From contig NZ_CP019300.1 in assembly GCF_001953955.1 (NCBI RefSeq), positions 248,001-312,000 on the forward strand: a stretch of 64,000 nt of DNA, given 5' to 3'. How positions within the stretch are numbered: position 1 is the stretch's first letter; the number at the start of each line of letters is the position of its first letter. Source of the DNA: Prevotella intermedia ATCC 25611 = DSM 20706. Its GTDB lineage: Bacteria > Bacteroidota > Bacteroidia > Bacteroidales > Bacteroidaceae. Shown one piece after another: positions 1 to 9,593 of this stretch. Made by a program: the position numbers and the translations under genes. The notes under the pieces were generated by a model. It was not told the origin of the DNA and did not search any database. It saw only the letters and a program-made list of their open reading frames with translations.

Positions 1-306
1 CAATATAATTTGGTTACATTCTTTTGCCAATGGCAGCACCTTTTTTATATTAGCTACAAGGCGATTGTAGGCTTGACGCTGCTTATCGTTCTTAAATTCC
101 ATAGGTGGAAAGATGTAAATCTTGTTCGTGCGCACATATTGTATGCTGTCGCTGCCCACCTTTGCTTTGCCAATATGCACCATCGGCACAAATGTGGGAG
201 AGTTTAAGTCTACCACACGGTCTTCTGGATTAATATGTTCTTGCGCAAAACCGCTCACAGCGATAAGCAAGAAACAAAAGGCAAATATAATTCGACAGCA
301 TCTCAT
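1..306 (-). CDS. DUF4294-like exported protein (C-terminus cut off by window edge)
   Basis: This reading frame starts with ATG at 306 on the minus strand and runs off the left edge, so only the first 102 residues are visible. The first 22 or so residues form a signal peptide (MRCCR, a hydrophobic run, then a GFAQ cleavage site). After it come a VDLNSPTFVPMVHIGK segment and then RQAYNRLVANIKKVLPLAKE. This order, with an Arg-x-x-Tyr...Leu-x-x-Asn-x-Lys-Lys-Val-x-Pro helix, resembles the Bacteroidota-specific DUF4294 family of unknown function. The protein is probably periplasmic. It is divergently oriented from the lipoprotein gene at 439. The family call is from memory of the motif, so moderate confidence. 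Confidence 0.6.
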   Translation of the reverse strand, partial: MRCCRIIFAFCFLLIAVSGFAQEHINPEDRVVDLNSPTFVPMVHIGKAKVGSDSIQYVRTNKIYIFPPMEFKNDKQRQAYNRLVANIKKVLPLAKECNQIIL

Positions 307-314
307 AACGAGAG

Positions 315-322
315 CAAAAGTA
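315..322 (-). promoter_or_regulatory. Possible -7 element for the DUF4294 gene
   Basis: On the minus strand this reads TACTTTTG, fitting the Bacteroidetes -7 consensus TAnnTTTG. It lies 9 bp upstream of the ATG at 306, which would give a nearly leaderless transcript. No clear -33 TTTG is visible at the expected distance, so this is tentative. Confidence 0.3.
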
Positions 323-438
323 GCGATAATTTCGCAATCGAGTGCTTTTTTATATTATTTTATGGTTTTCTTATCTCAATAAATGCAGTGAATTGCCGTT
401 TATGTAAATAGAAAATTACAGCAAAAACATAAAGATTT

Positions 439-1029
439 ATGAAGCTAAAATATATAATCAGCAAAGGTATAATGGCACTGTCGGTAGTGTTTGCACTAAT
501 GGCTTGTAGCGAAAACATAGACTACGAGTACAGCAACTACCATTGCAACTTGGCGATTGACAACAGTGTGCATCTTGACGCAACACTTGCCAGCTCGATG
601 AATGCACTTTCGCCAGGTATATTCACAACGATAAAGCCACTTTATAAAGACGGAACAAGCTATTTCTATTTTAAGAACAATCAGGGAATGGAGTCGGAAA
701 AGCGTTTCAATGCGATTGACGAAAACTTGCAAAGCCACTTGCGCATAGGTATGAACAAAGGTCTTATAGTGGGCTTTGGCAACCTTGATACACCTGCCCG
801 CTTCTTTGCTTACGACTTGCAATGCCCCAATTGTTTCGACTTCAATGCCCTACCGATTCGCTCTTACGAACTAACGGTAAACGGAACAGGCATTGCTACT
901 TGCAAAACATGCAGACGAAGCTACAACCTTAACACAGGTGGCAACATCGTAAATGGCGAAAAGGGCAAAACAATGACACGTTACAGAGCAAGCACAGCAG
1001 GGGCATACGGAATGCTACGTGTACTTTAA
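439..1029 (+). CDS. Lipoprotein with two CxxC pairs (Rieske-like or zinc-ribbon-like)
   Basis: A 196-residue protein with a lipoprotein signal peptide (hydrophobic residues 11-21, lipobox ending at Cys23), so it should be membrane-anchored. The C-terminal half has two CxxC pairs, Cys129/Cys132 and Cys155/Cys158, about 23 residues apart, followed by a Tyr-Asn-Leu-Asn-x-Gly-Gly segment. That pattern recalls small Bacteroidales lipoproteins described as Rieske-like, but the His ligands of a true Rieske centre are not obvious. The four cysteines could instead hold zinc or form disulfides. It ends about 105 bp before tRNA-Leu and has no operon partner. The function is unknown. Confidence 0.7.
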   Translation: MKLKYIISKGIMALSVVFALMACSENIDYEYSNYHCNLAIDNSVHLDATLASSMNALSPGIFTTIKPLYKDGTSYFYFKNNQGMESEKRFNAIDENLQSHLRIGMNKGLIVGFGNLDTPARFFAYDLQCPNCFDFNALPIRSYELTVNGTGIATCKTCRRSYNLNTGGNIVNGEKGKTMTRYRASTAGAYGMLRVL

Positions 1030-1133
1030 GCACTGTATCAAGTATAAAATAACGAAGATTAAAGCGAGAAATACAAAAAAATATCAATTATCTTGTGAAA
1101 TTCGATATTTAGCATTATCTTTGCACACGGTTT

Positions 1134-1219
1134 GCCGCAATGGTGGAATTGGTAGACACGAGGGACTTAAAATCCCTTGGCCAGTAATGGCTGTGCGGGT
1201 TCAAGTCCCGCTCGCGGCA
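1134..1219 (+). tRNA. tRNA-Leu (anticodon UAA)
   Basis: An 86-nt class II tRNA. The anticodon stem-loop AGGGA-CTTAAAA-TCCCT places TAA at positions 34-36. The T arm is GCGGG-TTCAAGT-CCCGC, the D arm carries GGTGGAATTGGTAGAC, and there is a long variable arm after TTGG. The acceptor stem pairs GCCGCAA with TCGCGGC with one A-C mismatch at pair 6-67. The discriminator is A and the 3' CCA is not encoded, as is common in this phylum. It decodes UUA. Confidence 0.95.
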
Positions 1220-1325
1220 CTTTTAAAGACAGCGTATTAATGCGCTTACAAAATGAAAAGCATAGACGAGCACATTGCTCCCGATTAGCTTTTTGCTTTT
1301 ATACATTCAATTAAACATTGTCCAA

Positions 1326-2318
1326 ATGAAGCGAATAGTTTATTTTTTCTTACTATCCTTACTATTGGTTTCTTGTGGCGGACGCAGCGGATACTTTAAA
1401 ATTGATGGCAGATTGCTACACGTCAATCAAGGACAACTATTTGTTTATAGTCCTGAAGGCGTGATTGACGGACTCGATACCATACAAATAAAAGGTGGAC
1501 GCTTCACTTACGAAATACCTTGCCAGTTCAATGGCACACTTATAATTGTATTCCCGAACTATTCTACACACGCTATTTTCGCCGAACCAGGCGAAGCTGT
1601 GGAAATAAAAGCCGATGCTTCGCACTTGAAAGAGATGGAAGTAAAAGGCACAGACGATAACGAACTGATGGGAAAATTCCGCAAACAGATTGCATCAGCA
1701 TCGCCTCCAGAGGTTGTAAAATACGCTGTCCAGTTCGTAGAATCCCACCCAGAATCTCCCGTTAGCGTGTATTTGACAGAACGTTACCTTATTAATAATA
1801 AGAGAACAGACTACAAACAGACAGCCGAACTTATAAAACTAATGGAGAAAGAGCAACCGAAGAATGGCTCTTTGGCACGTTTGAAACAGCATTTACAAAG
1901 CTTACAGAACGGAAATGTTGGGCAACTGTTACCGAAATTCACGGTAAAAGACTTGAATGGAAATGTTATCACCAGTTCAAAGCTAAAAGACAAGAACACA
2001 ATTATTTGCACGTGGGCATCGTGGAGCGAAGAAAGTAAAGACATTCTCTTAACGCTTAACAGTATGGCGAAGAAGGGTGCAGCTACCGTAATAGGCGTTT
2101 GCGTAGACCCATCGGCAAAAGAAGCAAGACAATATATCAAGGAAAACGACATAACAGTTCCCAATATCTGCGACGGAGAGATGTTGGAGAGCAGACTAAT
2201 AAGAACTCTTGGGCTGACATCTGTACCCGACAACATCGTTCTAAACAACGGAAAGATAACCGAACGTAGGGTAGATGCCAACACGCTCAGAGAAAGAATG
2301 ATAAAGTTAGATATCTAA
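1326..2318 (+). CDS. TlpA/DUF4369-type thioredoxin-like lipoprotein lacking CxxC
   Basis: The start at 1326 is chosen because the lipoprotein signal MKRIVYFFLLSLLLVSC begins there, with the lipidated Cys at residue 17. It is 330 residues long. The N-terminal part (to about residue 120) has the DUF4369 pattern (KIDGRL...GQLFVYS, then FNGTLIIVFPN). The C-terminal part is a thioredoxin fold of the TlpA/AhpC type, with the strand IICTWASWSEES followed by VIGVCVDPS. The usual WCxxC active site is replaced by WASWS, so it cannot act as a normal dithiol oxidoreductase. Its stop codon directly touches the ATG of yifB, implying coupled translation. Envelope location is likely and the role is unknown. 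Confidence 0.8.
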   Translation: MKRIVYFFLLSLLLVSCGGRSGYFKIDGRLLHVNQGQLFVYSPEGVIDGLDTIQIKGGRFTYEIPCQFNGTLIIVFPNYSTHAIFAEPGEAVEIKADASHLKEMEVKGTDDNELMGKFRKQIASASPPEVVKYAVQFVESHPESPVSVYLTERYLINNKRTDYKQTAELIKLMEKEQPKNGSLARLKQHLQSLQNGNVGQLLPKFTVKDLNGNVITSSKLKDKNTIICTWASWSEESKDILLTLNSMAKKGAATVIGVCVDPSAKEARQYIKENDITVPNICDGEMLESRLIRTLGLTSVPDNIVLNNGKITERRVDANTLRERMIKLDI

Positions 2319-3860
2319 ATGCTTGTAAAAACTTATTGTGCTGCTGTAAACGGTATGGAAGTTACAACGGTTACAGTGGAAATAAGCATAACACGGGGTG
2401 TAATGTATCACCTCACAGGATTGGCTGACGTGGCTGTAAAAGAAAGCCACGACCGTATTGCTGCAGCACTATTAAACAATGGCTATCAGTTTCCAGTAGC
2501 CGATATAACCGCCAATCTTGCCCCTGCCGATTTACGCAAGGAAGGTTCAAGTTTCGACCTACCGCTTGCCATTGCTATTCTTGGCGCAACCGAAAAGATT
2601 GCTTCCGACCACCTTGGCGAATATATGCTTGTGGGAGAATTAAGCCTTGACGGAACTTTGCAACCCATTAAAGGTGCATTGCCGATAGCCATTAAGGCAC
2701 GGGCTGAAAAGTTTAAGGGACTGATTGTGCCGAAAGCGAACGAACACGAAGCAGCCGTGGTAGACACACTCGAAGTCTACGGTATGAACAACATAGGCGA
2801 AGTCATCAGTTTCCTTAACGATGCCTATACACAAGAGCCGTGCAAGGTAGACACACGCAAAGAATTCTACGAGAATCAATATACCAGCGATTTGGATTTT
2901 TCCGACGTTCGCGGACAGGAAAATGTAAAACGAGCATTAGAAGTAGCCGCCGCTGGTTCGCACAACGTCATTATGATAGGTCCTCCGGGTAGCGGAAAGA
3001 GTATGATGGCGAAGCGTTTGCCTTCCATACTGCCACCATTGGCACTTACCGAGAGCTTGGAAACAACGCAAATCCATTCTATTGCGGGGAAACTAAAGAA
3101 AGATACAGGACTCATAACGCAACGCCCATTCCGCAGCCCCCACCATACCATTTCAGAAGTAGCCTTGGTAGGCGGTGGAGCAAACCCGATACCAGGCGAA
3201 ATAACCTTAGCCCACAACGGGGTTTTATTCTGCGATGAGCTACCCGAGTTCAATAAACACACGCTCGAAGTATTGCGCCAACCATTAGAAGACCGCGCGA
3301 TTACCATTTCAAGAGCCAAATATACCGTTACTTACCCTTGCAGTTTTATGTTTGTAGCGAGTATGAACCCTTGCCCTTGTGGCTATTATGGCGATATTAC
3401 GCACCACTGTGTCTGCACGCCAGGGCAGATACAGCGTTACCTTTCAAAGATTTCGGGCCCGCTACTCGACCGTATCGACATACAGTGCGAAATATCTCCG
3501 CTTCCATTTAAAGACCTTTCGAAAGCCGAGCAAGGCGAAACGAGTGCCAATATTCGCGAACGTGTATTGAAAGCACGCAGCATTCAGACCGAAAGATTTA
3601 AGAATTACCCCAACATTCATTGCAATGCGCAGATGTCGGAACGTATGATTCACGAGTTTGCCGAACCCGATGAGCAATCGCTCGAAATACTTCGCAAAGC
3701 TATGGAAAGCCTTAAACTGTCGGCGCGTGCCTACAACCGTATTCTAAAAGTGGCACGTACCATAGCCGACCTCGACGCATCGACCAAGGTACAAGCCCAC
3801 CATATTGCCGAAGCCATTGGTTACAGAAGTCTTGACCGAGGCGATTGGGGCGAAAGATAA
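2319..3860 (+). CDS. yifB: YifB/ComM-family Mg-chelatase-like AAA+ ATPase
   Basis: A 513-residue protein, full length for the family. The N-terminal domain (about 1-170) is the ChlI/Lon-protease-like fold typical of YifB. The AAA+ module follows, with Walker A GPPGSGKSMMAKRLPS and the conserved RPFRSPHHTISEVALVGGG. Next are Walker B LFCDELPEF and the MNPCPCGYYG...C segment. In competent bacteria ComM is a hexameric helicase that extends heteroduplex during transformation. Whether that applies here is an inference. The ATG directly follows the stop of the thioredoxin-like gene. Confidence 0.92.
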   Translation: MLVKTYCAAVNGMEVTTVTVEISITRGVMYHLTGLADVAVKESHDRIAAALLNNGYQFPVADITANLAPADLRKEGSSFDLPLAIAILGATEKIASDHLGEYMLVGELSLDGTLQPIKGALPIAIKARAEKFKGLIVPKANEHEAAVVDTLEVYGMNNIGEVISFLNDAYTQEPCKVDTRKEFYENQYTSDLDFSDVRGQENVKRALEVAAAGSHNVIMIGPPGSGKSMMAKRLPSILPPLALTESLETTQIHSIAGKLKKDTGLITQRPFRSPHHTISEVALVGGGANPIPGEITLAHNGVLFCDELPEFNKHTLEVLRQPLEDRAITISRAKYTVTYPCSFMFVASMNPCPCGYYGDITHHCVCTPGQIQRYLSKISGPLLDRIDIQCEISPLPFKDLSKAEQGETSANIRERVLKARSIQTERFKNYPNIHCNAQMSERMIHEFAEPDEQSLEILRKAMESLKLSARAYNRILKVARTIADLDASTKVQAHHIAEAIGYRSLDRGDWGER

Positions 3861-3872
3861 TATAGTTTTTAT

Positions 3873-3903
3873 TTTGCTATTTTCTTAGTTTACAGTACCT
3901 TTG
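3873..3903 (+). promoter_or_regulatory. Promoter for the YidE/AspT-like transporter gene
   Basis: A -33 TTTG ends at 3876 and a perfect -7 TACCTTTG lies at 3896-3903, with a 19-bp spacer. This matches the Bacteroidetes primary sigma promoter. The start of transcription should be near 3910, leaving a leader of about 65 nt before the ATG at 3978. Confidence 0.7.
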
Positions 3904-3977
3904 CACTTGAAATATCAATAGAATGCGTAAGAAACAAATCGTATTAAACTACTAAAAATAGCTTAAAAAGTTAGAAG

Positions 3978-5639
3978 ATGGAATGGATAAACGGACTTTT
4001 CAGCATTTACTCGGCACTTCAAGGTGTAATCATTGTTTCGCTTGTATGTGCTGTCGGACTTGCTTTGGGTAAGATAAAGTTCGGCGGAGTATCTTTGGGT
4101 GTTGCCTTCGTGTTCTTCGTAGGCATTGCCGTAGGAAACTTCGGACTCAGTATGGACACACAGATGATGAAATATTGCGAGACCTTTGGGCTTGTATTAT
4201 TTGTCTACACGTTAGGATTGCACGTCGGTCCTAACTTTTTTAGTTCCCTGCTCCACGAGGGCAAGGCATTGAATATGTGGTCTTTGGCTGTTATTCTGCT
4301 CGGAACAGTTATGGCTGTCGGACTAACATACGCCCTTAACGTACCAATGAGCGATATGGTAGGTATCCTTAGTGGAGCAACAACCAACACGCCAGCCCTC
4401 GGTGCGGCACAACAGGCGTTGGAACACGTTGGCATCAGTGGCGGCCGTGCAGCCCTTGCAACGGCTGTAACCTATCCGCTCGGTGTTGTAGGCGTTATCT
4501 TCGCAATGATTGTTTTGCGCAAGCTCTTTGTAAAGCCCGAAGATTTAGAACTGAAAAACACCGACGAGGAAAACCATACCTATGTTGGACAATACGTTGT
4601 TGTAAATCCTGCCATCATTGGCAAAACTATTGCAGAAGTATCGCAAGGTTCTCACACTAAGTTTATTATATCCCGCATTTGGCGCGACGAAGCAGTAATA
4701 CTTCCAAAAGGCACTACGGTATTGGAAAACCACGACAATTTGCTCGTCATTGCCAACAAAGACGATGTGTCGAGTATAGAAATACTGTTTGGTCAAACCG
4801 TTCGACGCGACTGGAACAAGGAGCAAATAGACTGGAACAATATCGATTCGAATGTTGAAAGCCGCACCATTGTGCTCACAAAAGACGAGTTGAACGGCAA
4901 ACGACTTGGACAACTCCAACTCCGCGATACATGCGGTGTAAACGTTAGTCGCGTGTTGCGTGGCGACATCAAGCTGCTTGCCACCGAAGACCTGCGTTTG
5001 CGATATGGCGACCACCTGACGATTGTCGGAACTCCTAAAGCCGTAGACCACGCCGAAAACTTCCTTGGCAATTCCATAAAGACACTGAACGAGCCTAACC
5101 TCGGCAATATATTCCTCGGAATGATACTTGGCCTCGCCCTCGGAACCATTCCAATCACTTTGCCCGGTATGGATTCTCCTATCCGCTTAGGCATCGCGGG
5201 CGGTCCCATTATTATGGGAATCTTGGTCGGAACGTTTGCCCCACGCTTTCATATGGTATCTTATACCACCCGAAGCGCATCGCTTATGTTGCGCAAATTA
5301 GGGCTTTCGCTCTATCTGGCGTGCATCGGATTAGAAGCAGGTAAAGACTTCTTAGACACCGTAATCCGCCCCGAAGGCTTAATGTGGGTGGGCTTGGGCT
5401 TCCTGCTTACGGTGTTGCCCATCATCATTATTGCCATTATTGCTTTGCGAACGAAGAAATACGACTTCGGCACTATCTGCGGAATACTTTGCGGTGCAAT
5501 GGCAAACCCAATGGCGTTGGTTTATGCAAACGACACCACTAAGGGCGAAACATCTAACATCAGTTACGCTACGGTCTATCCGTTAGGAATGTTTATCCGA
5601 GTGATAATTGCTCAAGTGCTGGTAATGTTCTTTGTTTAG
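3978..5639 (+). CDS. Putative transporter with duplicated membrane domain and two RCK_C (TrkA-C) domains (YidE/AspT type)
   Basis: A 553-residue inner-membrane protein. Residues about 1-180 and 375-553 are two homologous hydrophobic halves; GILSGATTNTPALGAA in the first half corresponds to GILCGAMANPMALVYA in the second. The middle (about 200-365) is soluble and holds two TrkA-C/RCK_C domains. This is the layout of the YidE/YbjL and aspartate-alanine exchanger (AAEx) family. Substrate unknown; organic acid or amino acid exchange is possible by family analogy. It has its own promoter and a strong terminator downstream, so it is monocistronic. Confidence 0.88.
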   Translation: MEWINGLFSIYSALQGVIIVSLVCAVGLALGKIKFGGVSLGVAFVFFVGIAVGNFGLSMDTQMMKYCETFGLVLFVYTLGLHVGPNFFSSLLHEGKALNMWSLAVILLGTVMAVGLTYALNVPMSDMVGILSGATTNTPALGAAQQALEHVGISGGRAALATAVTYPLGVVGVIFAMIVLRKLFVKPEDLELKNTDEENHTYVGQYVVVNPAIIGKTIAEVSQGSHTKFIISRIWRDEAVILPKGTTVLENHDNLLVIANKDDVSSIEILFGQTVRRDWNKEQIDWNNIDSNVESRTIVLTKDELNGKRLGQLQLRDTCGVNVSRVLRGDIKLLATEDLRLRYGDHLTIVGTPKAVDHAENFLGNSIKTLNEPNLGNIFLGMILGLALGTIPITLPGMDSPIRLGIAGGPIIMGILVGTFAPRFHMVSYTTRSASLMLRKLGLSLYLACIGLEAGKDFLDTVIRPEGLMWVGLGFLLTVLPIIIIAIIALRTKKYDFGTICGILCGAMANPMALVYANDTTKGETSNISYATVYPLGMFIRVIIAQVLVMFFV

Positions 5640-5755
5640 CAAAGGAGGACTGATAATTTTAAAATTGTACTTTCACATTTTTGCACTCATTATACATCGC
5701 TATACTAGAAACTATAAAGATGTATCAAAAGTGCTGCATCTTTTTATATTATTCT

Positions 5756-5791
5756 AATAAGGCTTATTGGGAGTTCCCAATAAGCCTTATT
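5756..5791. terminator. Bidirectional terminator hairpin
   Basis: A perfect inverted repeat with 16-17 bp arms and a tiny loop (AATAAGGCTTATTGGG and its complement). It sits between the converging transporter gene and the T9SS surface-protein gene. A/T-rich tracts flank both sides, so it can serve both transcripts. Confidence 0.8.
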
Positions 5792-5864
5792 GAATTTACA
5801 GGGGTAATATATGTGTTTGAAAAATACACATCAACCCATTAACAACAATCTTATATATTGATAA

Positions 5865-8800
5865 TTATTTCTTTATAATGGTCTTGCCATTAACTATATA
5901 CATACCCTTTCTTATTCCTTTCAAAGAATGTATGTCCTTTGCAACGAGTTTTCCATCTATTGTGTAAAGATTAAAAGTTTTGTTAGAATCGGTTTCAATA
6001 CTCTTAACATCTGTAACCAGAGTAGCTCTTGTTGCTTCAGACTCACCACCTGCATAGACTGCAGAAACAGCATAATCGCCAGTACTGTTCGATGCCTCTG
6101 TATCGGTAAACTTACTTGGAATATCAGAATTAATACGTTTTATCAACTTGCTTCCACGATATATATTGTAAGCAACGACCTTTCCGCAACCTGCAGTATA
6201 GGTTATGTCGTCCAGCATTAGCATATAAGTATCAGCCGTATTGTTATGAATGGCAAAATAAGTGGCACCTTCTGGCAAAGTTGCAGAATACTGTTTCCAT
6301 ACACCACCGTCCACTATTACCTTTGTATTTGTTGGAATAAAATCGGCAATTGTTGTTCCTCCTTTTGAATAAAGCAATTCAATATTCTCAGGATAATTAA
6401 GTTCTGATGACTTAAAGTTGTTCGCCCAGAATGTAATGACTTGTTCCTTACCAGGAAGCGATGGTGAAATAAGCCAATTATCTGCTACGATAAATTGTGA
6501 ATTTTCTACGCTATAAAAAGATGACAGATAGCGTTCGCCACTATGTGGACGCAGACACGGATAATCGCCAAGTACTTTGTCTGTTAACCACGAAGCTGGT
6601 TCTACCAAAGTAAAAGCAAATCGTTTACCTTCGTTAGGGTGCGGATAGGAGCGACTAAACGGACCACGTGCGACACCTTTCTCCCCATATACCGATGTCC
6701 AATTACCAAAATCGTCAGTAGCCCAAGGTGTATAACTCTCAAAATCGTCGGTAACAACTTCAGAAGTTTCTACTATTTTCTGCCACTCTACAACTACCTT
6801 ACCATCACTTTGCATCGTTGCTGTTACGTTAGTAGGAGCTGTTTTTGTAGAAGAAAGCAACTCTACATTGGCTGTTGCTACATTATCATCAGGTGTAGCA
6901 TCTTCTTCCTCTGTTACAACTTCTGCTTTCAACAACAGTGGCGAAACATCTACAACCGTAGTAGGACACTTTAATGACACCGTGTTCTGTGCATGTGGAG
7001 CCAACGAGGCAGCTATAACTTTACTGTCTATTAAATCGTTTCCAGCATAAATCCGAACAGTATAGTTTGCTCTTTCAACACTTCCCATATTTCTGACATC
7101 TACCTTTGCAGTGATGGTCTCACCCTTACGCACCTTTGAAGGCGCATCAAGCAATATGCGCAAATCTTTCTCTACCACATCACGAACATAGATATTATCG
7201 AAGTATATCGTTTCTCCAGTTGGTGCCTGTGCAGTGAATGTAAATGTTATATAAGGCAGCACACTATATTCAGCGTCTATTTTTATAGAGGTAGTATGCC
7301 ATTCTTGTTTTGAATTATCTATGTTAGCATAGTCTACAATACACAGCTGTTTGGTTTCTTTGCCCGGCGCATCTATCTTCACAATAACCTTACCTTTTCC
7401 GTTTGGATCTGTCGAACGATTGGAGAAGACTAATGTAGGGCTGACAGCAGCTTTAATAGAAATCTTTCCAGAGCCCATCGTAGCACTATCTGTATCAGAA
7501 ACTGAAACGTATCCAGTACACCCACCATCGCCATCAGACGACATTCCTTGCATCAATTGGAAGGTTGATTTATCTGTTTCCGATACCCACCACATATTAT
7601 TATCCAAGCGACCATTCTTGAAATGTTCCTCGAATGGCAAAGTATAAGGTTCTCCGACAAGGATATTAGGCGACATAACGCGTGGTCCCTCTCCCATTTC
7701 GTTCTCAGATGAGAGTGCGTAGTTAATAATATCCTGCTGTCCTACGTTGGTTTTATACGGAATACTAATAGAAGTTTCCTTTACTTTCTTCACAAGTGTC
7801 AGTTTAGCTCCTGTGTTAGTTTCTTCTATTTCATAAACATTATAGAGAATGTCGGTTGGTTTAACATATCCACCGTGCGACCCTGTTGTTACAGCATTCC
7901 AAGTGAGCGTAATAGAATTCTCGGTCTGACTTGTTTGAATATTTGTTGGCGCAACGGGCGTATCCAAACCTACGTACACTTCTATTTTCTTGCTTTCCTT
8001 TCCTTCTCCCATCAAGTTCTTTGCAATAACAGAATAGGTATTAACTCCCTGCTCTGCCTCATTGTCTACATACTGATAAGAGCCATTCGGTTCTATATTC
8101 TCCATTTCTCCTATCTTCGACCCATTACGCATAATGTCTATGGTGAGCGGTGTTTCAAGCTTTGCACCATCAATAGCTGTCTCTGGAGCTACAAAGTCTA
8201 TTGTAGCCTTCAAACTACCATCGCTGGCTGCTTTAACCGATACTATGTCGGCTTCGTTAGGAGCTTTCGTTGAGTTGCCCTCAACTGATATATCATCAAT
8301 TATCAGTTGCCAAAACCATTCGACATCACTTGTGCAATGAAATCCGAAATAATACACTCCATCAGCTGTTGGAGTAAATGTTTTCTTAATGGTTTGGTAC
8401 TCAGTATTGGTTAACTTCTGTTGTTCAACGAGTACATTGGTCATTGCGGCAACGGTGGCATCGCTTCCGTATTTCACTTCCAATAACTCAGGATAAGATA
8501 TTCCTTTCGTTGCTACACGATAAGAAATATTGTACATCATATTTGCCTTCAAACTCAGTGGTGGGCTTATAAGCCAGTCATCGTGGCTATAGTCGCCATA
8601 CTGCATCTGAACTGCTGATTGTCCTGTTTCGTTGTCGTGAAAATAACTCCACGTATTGCCGTCTTTATTATTATCAATAATGGTAAATGAAGTTAGCGCA
8701 TTTTCATTATCAAACCCTTCTCTAAATGGCAATTCTACTACACCGCTTGGCGATTTTTTCATAAAGGATTCAGCATTAATACGCTTTTGAGTACGCTTAT

Positions 8801-9032
8801 TAGAACTAAATAGCAGATTTCTACTTGATGGTAAATTTAAATTTTGTCTTTTAAATCCAGTCATAGACCCTTGCACATTAGTAGAAGAAGACTTACTTTC
8901 AGCAGTAACCAATTGCCGTGTGGGCTGTTCCATAGAGGTTTTTTCATACTGCTGTGCCCTAACAGTTATTGTAAAAAGTCCTATTAAGGCTGTAGTTGTT
9001 ACAAGAAACAGTTTCGATAAATATCTATCCAT
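5865..9032 (-). CDS. Type IX-secreted surface protein with cleaved-adhesin and fibronectin III-like domains
   Basis: A 1055-residue secreted protein. A signal peptide occupies residues 1-26. Three choice-of-anchor/cleaved-adhesin-like jelly rolls are suggested by FREGFDNE at about 103, PFEEHFKNG near 470 and DDFESYTPW near 770. Each is followed by a DxWLISPxL or equivalent signature. Fibronectin III-like stretches (TSQTENSITLTWNAV) and a CARDB-like segment (APSKVRKGETITAKVDVRN) lie between. The end carries a T9SS type A sorting domain (FNLYTIDGKLVAKD...GMYIVNGK...IIKK). It should be exported by the Sec system, carried over the outer membrane by T9SS and anchored to lipopolysaccharide. Related domains occur in gingipain/haemagglutinin adhesins, but no protease domain is present. 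Confidence 0.88.
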   Translation of the reverse strand: MDRYLSKLFLVTTTALIGLFTITVRAQQYEKTSMEQPTRQLVTAESKSSSTNVQGSMTGFKRQNLNLPSSRNLLFSSNKRTQKRINAESFMKKSPSGVVELPFREGFDNENALTSFTIIDNNKDGNTWSYFHDNETGQSAVQMQYGDYSHDDWLISPPLSLKANMMYNISYRVATKGISYPELLEVKYGSDATVAAMTNVLVEQQKLTNTEYQTIKKTFTPTADGVYYFGFHCTSDVEWFWQLIIDDISVEGNSTKAPNEADIVSVKAASDGSLKATIDFVAPETAIDGAKLETPLTIDIMRNGSKIGEMENIEPNGSYQYVDNEAEQGVNTYSVIAKNLMGEGKESKKIEVYVGLDTPVAPTNIQTSQTENSITLTWNAVTTGSHGGYVKPTDILYNVYEIEETNTGAKLTLVKKVKETSISIPYKTNVGQQDIINYALSSENEMGEGPRVMSPNILVGEPYTLPFEEHFKNGRLDNNMWWVSETDKSTFQLMQGMSSDGDGGCTGYVSVSDTDSATMGSGKISIKAAVSPTLVFSNRSTDPNGKGKVIVKIDAPGKETKQLCIVDYANIDNSKQEWHTTSIKIDAEYSVLPYITFTFTAQAPTGETIYFDNIYVRDVVEKDLRILLDAPSKVRKGETITAKVDVRNMGSVERANYTVRIYAGNDLIDSKVIAASLAPHAQNTVSLKCPTTVVDVSPLLLKAEVVTEEEDATPDDNVATANVELLSSTKTAPTNVTATMQSDGKVVVEWQKIVETSEVVTDDFESYTPWATDDFGNWTSVYGEKGVARGPFSRSYPHPNEGKRFAFTLVEPASWLTDKVLGDYPCLRPHSGERYLSSFYSVENSQFIVADNWLISPSLPGKEQVITFWANNFKSSELNYPENIELLYSKGGTTIADFIPTNTKVIVDGGVWKQYSATLPEGATYFAIHNNTADTYMLMLDDITYTAGCGKVVAYNIYRGSKLIKRINSDIPSKFTDTEASNSTGDYAVSAVYAGGESEATRATLVTDVKSIETDSNKTFNLYTIDGKLVAKDIHSLKGIRKGMYIVNGKTIIKK

Positions 9033-9169
9033 ACTTTAATACTTTGCAACACTTTAGATTAATAATAGGTCAAAATAAATTAATAAATTCGTCTTAGATT
9101 TAAATATTCCATCAGAGCATACACTTACCAAGTGTTGCAATAAAGTAAACTACACCCTAATAGATTTTA

Positions 9170-9177
9170 CAAAGATA
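9170..9177 (-). promoter_or_regulatory. -7 element for the T9SS surface-protein gene
   Basis: On the minus strand this reads TATCTTTG, a perfect TAnnTTTG. The -33 region is not recognisable. It implies a leader of about 130 nt. That leader contains complementary sequences (9041-9054 and 9131-9146, sharing AAGTGTTGCA) that could form a stem just ahead of the start codon. Confidence 0.45.
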
Positions 9178-9593
9178 CATATTTTTACTTTTATTTAGTA
9201 ATTAAAATACTAATATTTATCAGAGAAATATATATTAAAACAGAATTATAAGCTACTTTTTTGTAATATTCGGTGTGCCAAATTAATAAATATAAAAAAG
9301 GCTTACCCTTTTATAACAAAAGAATTTAGGATTTACCAATATGTTATAAAACATTAATAACATGTGGATAAAAACCTGCATTTGTTAAAAAACAAGCGTG
9401 AAACAATGGCAGGAAGGCGGCTTTTTTGCGTGAAAGAATAATTATTTGTAAATAATCGCAGCATTTATGTGCAGCAATAATATTCTGTGTGTCAATATAT
9501 TGTATTCTAATATGGTAATTTTGTGCAACGAAATGCAAGGAAAGTATTCGTAAAACGAACAATAAATGTAACGTATAAAACTAAATTGCCTTA

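Noticed and set aside
9363-9371. DnaA box TGTGGATAA as a second origin
   Set aside because: A single isolated match in AT-rich sequence. Isolated boxes occur by chance and no others lie near it.
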